Positions 59,261 through 64,000 of a stretch of DNA of 64,000 nucleotides are shown in pieces. A program made the translations under genes and the position numbers. The stretch is from assembly GCA_964556255.1 (NCBI GenBank), contig CAZKVQ010000003.1, positions 1-64,000 on the forward strand. Direction: 5' to 3'. This DNA is from JACJWR01 sp964556255 (GTDB lineage Bacteria; Actinomycetota; Actinomycetes; S36-B12; UBA10799). The notes below the pieces were generated by a model. The model saw only the letters and a list, made by a program, of their open reading frames with translations, did not search any database and was not told where the DNA came from. How positions within the stretch are numbered: the first letter of the stretch is position 1; the number at the start of each line of letters is the position of its first letter.

Positions 59261-60360
59261 AGGGCTCCTCCAATGGCGGTGGCCGGGTCGATCTTCGCGA
59301 TGCGGCGCAGCGAGAAGAGCGCGCCGATGATGCCCGCCACGATGGTGAACACGGCGATGGTGACGAGCGTGGCGGTGCGGAACAGAGTTGGCACCTCGGG
59401 CGGAATGATGAGGTCGAACAGCCGCGCGAGGACGGTCCCGATGATCACCCCGGCGATGGAGGCGATCACCGCCTGAACGACGACTCCGGTGCCCAGGTTT
59501 CCAGTGGAGGCACCGAGTGCCTTGAGTGCCGCGAACAACTCACGCTTCTCCAGCACCACCAGAGCGAAGAACAGCCCAACAACCAATGCGGCCACGGCCA
59601 GGGTCGTGTAGATGATGGAGTTCAACGTGGAGCGCTGCTGCTCCACTCCGGGGATTGCCAGGGCTGTCTGTTCGGCGGTCAGCGCCGTGGTTCCGGGAAC
59701 CGCGGCGGCCAGGGCGGCAAGGTCGGCGCCCGAACCGGTGACGGCGACCGCGTTGATTGCGTCCGGCTGGCCGCGTAGTTCCGGACGAACAGCGTCACGC
59801 ATCGCTCGCCAGGTAGGCACATCGGTCCATAGGGTGGGTTGCAACTGGTATTCGGCTTCGGAGACGAATCCCACCACCGTTGCCGGCACTCCCCCGACGG
59901 TGACACGGGATCCCAGCGCCACCCCGGAGTCCTGCAGTTTGGTGTCGACGGCTGCAGCTCCCCGCTCGCCAGGCCCTGGCAGTCTGCCGGCTGTCAGCGA
60001 CTTCGGGGTGCCGGGACCCCCCGGTTCGAGCCCGAACACCGCGAGGTCTATCGGGCCTTTCGGTCCGGTGCCTCCGGTCAGCAACACTCCCACGGGCCCC
60101 GCGGACTCGACGCCGGGCACTGCCGCGACCGCGGCCACATCCTTGTCCGCGAGTCTGGACCGCACCAGGGAACCCTCCGCGTCGGAGGCGAACACATAGG
60201 AAGTGGCGGTAGTGTTCCGCACCGCCCCGGTCGCTCCATAGAACAGTCCATCCGAGAGCGCCCCGAGCACCAGCACGAGGAACACGATCAATGACAGGGC
60301 AGAGACGATGGCCGCGAACCGGGCCTTGCCACGTCGCACCTCCTTCAACGCCAGCATCAT
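59257..60360 (-). CDS. FtsX/MacB-type ABC permease (second)
   Basis: 367-aa membrane protein with the FtsX plan: one N-terminal helix (about 15-38), an extracytoplasmic domain (about 40-230), and three C-terminal helices (from about 245, 290 and 335) ending in LFSLRRIAKIDPATAIGG, the coupling helix that meets the ATPase. The same ending occurs in its upstream partner (LLSIRRIARIDPATAVGA). The two probably form a heterodimer. 4-nt overlaps with both neighbours suggest tight coupling. Confidence 0.9.
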   Translation of the reverse strand: MMLALKEVRRGKARFAAIVSALSLIVFLVLVLGALSDGLFYGATGAVRNTTATSYVFASDAEGSLVRSRLADKDVAAVAAVPGVESAGPVGVLLTGGTGPKGPIDLAVFGLEPGGPGTPKSLTAGRLPGPGERGAAAVDTKLQDSGVALGSRVTVGGVPATVVGFVSEAEYQLQPTLWTDVPTWRAMRDAVRPELRGQPDAINAVAVTGSGADLAALAAAVPGTTALTAEQTALAIPGVEQQRSTLNSIIYTTLAVAALVVGLFFALVVLEKRELFAALKALGASTGNLGTGVVVQAVIASIAGVIIGTVLARLFDLIIPPEVPTLFRTATLVTIAVFTIVAGIIGALFSLRRIAKIDPATAIGGAL

Positions 60361-61454
60361 CGCGCGCCCACCGCCGTAGCCGGGTCGATTCGGGCGATCC
60401 GTCGGATGCTCAGCAGCCCAGCCAGTAGTGAGAAGACCAGCACTGCGAGGACGACTCCGACGATCAGCGTCGGGTCGAGGGTCACCGGGATGCCCGTGTT
60501 GAGTCCCTGCACCGCCAGCAGGGTCAGGGCGACCGCTATCGCAGATGCGACGAGCACGACGAGCACGATCTGACTCGCCACCATCAGAGCAAGGCGTCGC
60601 GTGGATGTGCCGATAGCCCGGAGCAGGGTGAAGGCCTTGAGTTTCTGAACAGTCAGGATGAGGAAGAAGAATCCGATCACAACGATCCCGATGATGAACG
60701 TGAGACCCACCAGGATTCCAAAGCTCTGGCTGATCGAGTCGATCCCCGGGATGAGCGCCACGGCCTCCGACTTCGGGTAGGCCGTGACGCCGGCGACCTT
60801 TGACTCCACTGCCGTTGCCACCGTGGCAACGTCCTGGCCGGGCTCGACGTTGAAGGCAACGGCGTTCAGGGGCACGAAGGGTAGGCCTGGGTTGGCGGCA
60901 CGTACCGCCGCGTCGTAGGCCTCGAGGTCGACGTACAGCGTCGGGAGGGCGTTGAACTGAGCACCGCGCAACAGGCCCACGACCGTGAGTTCCGGCCCCC
61001 CTGGGGCCAGCGCTACGCGATCGCCGATCGCCAACCCACCTCCGTCCACCGCCGTCTCCTGCGCAGTCTGCGGCAGGCGTCCCGAGGCAACGGCGTCGGG
61101 TGTCCCTGGGCCCTGCGGATTGAAGCCGACGACTTGGATGTCGGTGTCGACGCCGGTCAGGGCTGTTCGGGTGGTGAAGGTCCCGATGCCAGCCGCCGAT
61201 GCCACCCCTGGGACCCCGGCGACCTTCTCGATGGACTCCGGGGCGAGGCGGCTAGCGACGATGTTGTCCCGCGCGGTGTCTGAGTAGACCAGGCCGTCGG
61301 TGCGAAGACTCTCCAAGGCCCCGACGAGTGAGGAGACCAGCGCGTTGGACAGGGTGGTCAGCAGGAGCACAAGAAAGATGAGCAGGGCGACAGCGGCCGT
61401 GAGCAGGCCGAATCGGGTCTTGGAGCGCTTGATCTCCGTGGTCGCGATGCTCAT
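60357..61454 (-). CDS. FtsX/MacB-type ABC permease (first)
   Basis: 365-aa membrane protein, first gene of a three-gene ABC operon. N-terminal helix about 15-40 (GLLTAAVALLIFLVLLLTTL), a periplasmic-type domain about 45-225, and three C-terminal helices with the conserved end LLSIRRIARIDPATAVGA. The ATG at 61454 is preferred over an upstream in-frame start because the usual short basic tail MSIATTEIKRSKTRFG precedes the first helix. TACCCT lies 9 nt upstream, so the message probably has almost no leader. Confidence 0.9.
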   Translation of the reverse strand: MSIATTEIKRSKTRFGLLTAAVALLIFLVLLLTTLSNALVSSLVGALESLRTDGLVYSDTARDNIVASRLAPESIEKVAGVPGVASAAGIGTFTTRTALTGVDTDIQVVGFNPQGPGTPDAVASGRLPQTAQETAVDGGGLAIGDRVALAPGGPELTVVGLLRGAQFNALPTLYVDLEAYDAAVRAANPGLPFVPLNAVAFNVEPGQDVATVATAVESKVAGVTAYPKSEAVALIPGIDSISQSFGILVGLTFIIGIVVIGFFFLILTVQKLKAFTLLRAIGTSTRRLALMVASQIVLVVLVASAIAVALTLLAVQGLNTGIPVTLDPTLIVGVVLAVLVFSLLAGLLSIRRIARIDPATAVGAR

Positions 61455-61522
61455 GTTGTTAAAAGGGTACGTGCTTGGCCGCAGTGCGCCACTCGGGTCA
61501 GCTCGAGGTTCCAGGAGGCGCA

Positions 61523-61981
61523 ATGGGATTGATCATCGATATTGTGCAAGCTCCATTCCTTCGGAGTCACGGGATCGATGTATCGATGAACGTCGGACAG
61601 CTGGTGAAGATGTTCTACCAGGAACTGTGGAATCGCTGGGACGATCGAGCAGTCGACTCCGTCCTAGCCCCCGGCTTCCGGTTTCGCGGGTCGTTGGGCC
61701 ATGAGACTGTCGGCATCACAGAATGGCGTGCGTATCGGGACCTTGTGCGAAAGGGATCAAGCGACTTCCACAATGAGATCGGCGGAATGGTTGTTGAGGG
61801 CGACAGGGCTGCGGCGCGACTCATCTACTCCGGCACCCACGACGGACCTTTGGCCGGGGTGGCCGCGACGGGGAGGTCCTTCTGCTATGCCGGCGCCGCC
61901 TTCTTCACCTCACACGGGGGCCTGCTGACCAGTGCCTGGGTGCTGGGGGACTTGGTGGGTCTGCGCGAACAGTTGGAGTGA
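61523..61981 (+). CDS. SnoaL-like protein (polyketide cyclase / NTF2 fold)
   Basis: 152-aa soluble protein of the SnoaL/ester-cyclase group: VGQLVKMFYQELWNRWDD opening helix, VLAPGFRFRGSLG strand-turn, then AYRDLVRKG, VVEGDRAAARLIYSGTH and a last strand AAFFTSHGGLLTSAWVLGDLVG. Such small cone-shaped proteins are polyketide cyclases, isomerases or unknown; no polyketide genes lie near, so the role is open. AGGAGG stands 4-5 nt before the ATG at 61523, making this start clear although a later ATG (61586) would start at the conserved helix. Confidence 0.82.
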   Translation: MGLIIDIVQAPFLRSHGIDVSMNVGQLVKMFYQELWNRWDDRAVDSVLAPGFRFRGSLGHETVGITEWRAYRDLVRKGSSDFHNEIGGMVVEGDRAAARLIYSGTHDGPLAGVAATGRSFCYAGAAFFTSHGGLLTSAWVLGDLVGLREQLE

Positions 61982-62091
61982 GGACGGTCCCGACTTCGCT
62001 GATCGCGCGCGGGCGGCTGGGACCAGGCTTCGCCGAGGCCCACAGCCATCCGATCCCGTCAGGGATTTTCACTGAGGAGCCGGCCCACTGA

Positions 62092-62325
62092 ATCTCTCGT
62101 CCGCAGGGCTTCCAGACCTACGCAGACGTCCAGGCGTTGTGGCGACGGTTGGATCCCACCCTCCCGGTTGACGCTGCCTCCCTAACCGACCACGTAAACG
62201 TCCTCGGTACGTGGACCAACGGTCGCAAGGTGGACACCGATGCTTTCCTCGCCGACGTTGGAAGGATCGACCCGCAACCTCATCAACACCTGAACCAGCA
62301 GGCCACCATTCCGAGGAGTTGCTGA
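62092..62325 (+). pseudogene. Possible gene remnant
   Basis: A 77-codon open stretch without a good start or ribosome site. From 62107 it reads protein-like (QGFQTYADVQALWRRLDP, then VLGTWTNGRKVDTDAFLADV). A stop at 62089-62091 cuts it off from upstream sequence, where another frame reads FAEAHSHPIPSGIFTEEPAH. This looks like the end of a decayed gene with a frameshift; a TTG at 62137 could also start a real 62-aa protein. I do not recognise the family. Confidence 0.3.
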
Positions 62326-62355
62326 GCGCGAGCACCATTATCGCTCCGGCGAGAC

Positions 62356-62361
62356 TACTCT
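62356..62361 (+). promoter_or_regulatory. -10 box TACTCT of a leaderless transcript
   Basis: TACTCT ends 6 nt before the GTG at 62368; no Shine-Dalgarno sequence between. It supports that GTG as the start. Confidence 0.5.
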
Positions 62362-62367
62362 CGAATC

Positions 62368-64000
62368 GTGCCACGACGATGGGTTCAGCAGGGCTTCATC
62401 GCGGCGACAGCCATGGCGTGTGTCGTCGCGGCCAGCGGTACGGCCGAGGCCGTTGGGGCGCGTCTCACGTCACCAGCGACGCCAGTCGTGCCCGCGGCAA
62501 CCGTTCAACCGGCATGGAAGAACTGGCCGGTGACCTTCTACCTCGGGATGCGGCGCGCCGACGCTGCCGCCAGTCGACGCCTGGTTCAGACCGCCACCCG
62601 CGGCGACCCGCGTTTTCGCCAGTGGCTGACTCCTGCTCAAGTCGCCAGCACCTTCGGGGCGCCGCTGGCCAACCAGAAGGCTGTCCGAGATTGGTTCGCG
62701 ATTCGGGGGTTCACAACGACCTTCGACGCGACTGCGAGCTTCGCCCAGGTCACCGGGCCTGCTCACCTCTGGGAGTCGACTTTCGGGCTACCCCTGATCG
62801 CGCTGACGCACGACACAACCTTCGACATCCCGGGAACCCTAATAACTTGGAAGTCGGCCAGTCCCAAACTTCCTAGCGCACTGCTGGCGTTACTCAACTC
62901 CGGCGAGCTGGTCTGGGAGTACTCAACGTCGCAGGCGCTGCCGTCAACCCGCGCGACGAGGGGCGACATCGTGCCGCCTAGAAACGATGGGACCTGGGTC
63001 GGCACATGCCGCCAGGCGCAGAATCTGGAGAGTTGGCGAGGGACCTACTCCTTCGAGCAGGTAGTGCAGGCGTACGGTTTCGGGCCGATTCGGCGTGCCG
63101 CCCGCGACGGCCAGGGTGTCAGCGTGGGTCTCATCACCCCAGGCGAGGGAGTGAACGAACCCAGCACGCGGGCGGCAGAGGCCTGCTGGGGATGGCCGCG
63201 TCGAGACACCAGGATCGTGCTCGGGAGCGGACAGACGAAACCAGCCCCGCTGATCTACTCCGGATTTCACGAGCCCTCGCTCGATTCCCAGATGATCAGG
63301 GGGTTCCTACCGCGCGCCAGCCTGGTGAACTACCAGGTATGGACCGACCAGGACGTATGGTTCCTGGCGCTGGCCGCCGTGGCAGCCGACCCGGCCAGAC
63401 CGTCGTTGGTGTCCCTGTCCTACGCCTACTGCCTGACAGCCGGCGTCCGGACCTCCTTGTTCGACGCGTTGTCGACGCGTCTGGGCCTGATTGGGACGAC
63501 GATGATTGCCGCCTCCGGAGACGGCGGTGCCTACCCTTGCGCCGGCCGAAAGCCCACCGTCCAGTGGCCCGCGTCCTCGCCGTCCCTCCTGGGGGTGGGC
63601 GGCACGCGACTGTCGGTGAACCCGGCCAACAACCGCGTGGGTGAGGTGGCCTGGAACGACTTCGCATGGTTGTCCGCAGATCAGGCCGGGGGAGCCACCG
63701 GTGGTGGCTTCTCGTCGAACTACGCGCGCCCATCGTGGCAACGAGCGCCCGGACTCGCCGCCGGATCCGGCCGGGTCGTACCCGACATCGCAGCCCACGC
63801 CTCGAGGTTGCCAGGATGGCCGGTGGTGGTGCGCGTCGGGCGGCAGTCGGTGTGGTCGCGCGAAAGCGGCACATCGGCCTCCGCGCCCCTGATCGCCGCC
63901 GAGTTGGCTGCGATCAATAGCGTCAACGCTGGGCGGGGCTCAAGGCGAATCGGCTTCGTCAATCCGGAGCTATATCGACTCGCGCGCTTGGACAGCGGCG
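62368..64000 (+). CDS. S53-family serine-carboxyl peptidase (sedolisin/kumamolisin type), 3' end missing
   Basis: Open through the right edge; at least 544 residues. Signal peptide about 1-29, then a pro-kumamolisin activation domain (about 50-190: FYLGMRRADAAASRRLVQ, PRFRQWLTPAQVASTFG), then the catalytic domain. The catalytic set is E302 and D306 in HEPSLDSQM (ExxxD), oxyanion Asp D385 in AASGDGGAYPC, and nucleophile S503 in SGTSASAP. Secreted sedolisins are self-activated and work best at acid pH; the propeptide is removed outside the cell. Only the C-terminal calcium-binding end lies beyond the window. GTG 62368 is supported by a leaderless-type -10 box. Confidence 0.92.
   Translation, partial: MPRRWVQQGFIAATAMACVVAASGTAEAVGARLTSPATPVVPAATVQPAWKNWPVTFYLGMRRADAAASRRLVQTATRGDPRFRQWLTPAQVASTFGAPLANQKAVRDWFAIRGFTTTFDATASFAQVTGPAHLWESTFGLPLIALTHDTTFDIPGTLITWKSASPKLPSALLALLNSGELVWEYSTSQALPSTRATRGDIVPPRNDGTWVGTCRQAQNLESWRGTYSFEQVVQAYGFGPIRRAARDGQGVSVGLITPGEGVNEPSTRAAEACWGWPRRDTRIVLGSGQTKPAPLIYSGFHEPSLDSQMIRGFLPRASLVNYQVWTDQDVWFLALAAVAADPARPSLVSLSYAYCLTAGVRTSLFDALSTRLGLIGTTMIAASGDGGAYPCAGRKPTVQWPASSPSLLGVGGTRLSVNPANNRVGEVAWNDFAWLSADQAGGATGGGFSSNYARPSWQRAPGLAAGSGRVVPDIAAHASRLPGWPVVVRVGRQSVWSRESGTSASAPLIAAELAAINSVNAGRGSRRIGFVNPELYRLARLDSG

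Larger units (their letters stand above)
61982..62367. other. 386-nt stretch with no intact gene
   Basis: Contains one short protein-like open stretch (annotated as a possible remnant at 62092-62325) and the leaderless-type promoter of the next gene. No RNA gene or repeat is visible. Confidence 0.6.

Noticed and set aside
62069..62374. Minus-strand 101-codon frame before the sedolisin gene
   Set aside because: The translation is Arg/Gly-rich with no motif and overlaps the leaderless promoter of the sedolisin gene.
1..64000. CRISPR arrays, insertion sequences, integrases or prophage genes
   Set aside because: None was seen: no regularly spaced repeats and no transposase or recombinase motifs in the coding frames.

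Overview
The window is a 64-kb piece of a high-GC, draft-quality actinobacterial chromosome. The evidence is high G+C throughout, frequent GTG starts, actinobacterial families (matrixins, DUF4012, group 2a hydrogenase), many genes that appear leaderless behind a TANNNT box, PhoP-type direct repeats, and one 10-N scaffold gap at 18472-18481. No transposase, CRISPR array, prophage or rRNA is visible. The species cannot be named from the sequence alone.

Layout. 1-3 kb: the 3' end of a tRNA-Ser, a terminator, a secreted M14 carboxypeptidase, a HAD phosphatase and a secreted matrixin. 3-18 kb: a Wzx/Wzy-type exopolysaccharide locus on the minus strand (priming glycosyltransferase, Wzz, Wzy, two glycosyltransferases plus a half-length one, flippase, DUF4012 protein), bracketed by two paralogous secreted beta-helix proteins and followed by a convergent protein with two ATP-grasp domains. 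18-25 kb: a small membrane protein, a lipoprotein cyclophilin, and a LacI-regulated sugar ABC importer with its own PfkB kinase (an frc-like set). 25-34 kb: mixed genes (hydrolases, a VOC protein, an acyltransferase, a pentapeptide-repeat protein, a second matrixin, a SulP transporter).

34-49 kb: a Pit phosphate permease shares an intergenic region with sulP that carries two PhoP-box-like repeats. A DoxX-like gene follows, then a 13-kb plus-strand locus for a group 2a (Huc-type) uptake [NiFe]-hydrogenase. Its order is DUF1641 protein, a HypA-HypB fusion, small subunit, large subunit, maturation protease, four accessory proteins (TPR, a 119-aa unknown, a Nfu-like protein lacking its second Cys, a six-repeat NHL propeller), then hypF-hypC-hypD-hypE. 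Everything needed to build the Ni-Fe site and oxidise trace H2 is present except a recognisable electron-transfer partner. 49-64 kb: a methyltransferase, secreted peptidase/hydrolase and propeller proteins, a large PAS/GAF/degenerate-GGDEF/EAL protein, a DCC-family protein, an ABC efflux operon with two FtsX-type permeases, a SnoaL-like protein, a stretch with a possible gene remnant, and an S53 (sedolisin) protease that runs off the right edge.

The most unusual items are the HypA-HypB fusion, the uncharacterised accessory block of the hydrogenase, the consistent leaderless promoter geometry, the paired Pho-box-like sites between sulP and pit, and the tandem ATP-grasp protein beside the polysaccharide locus.
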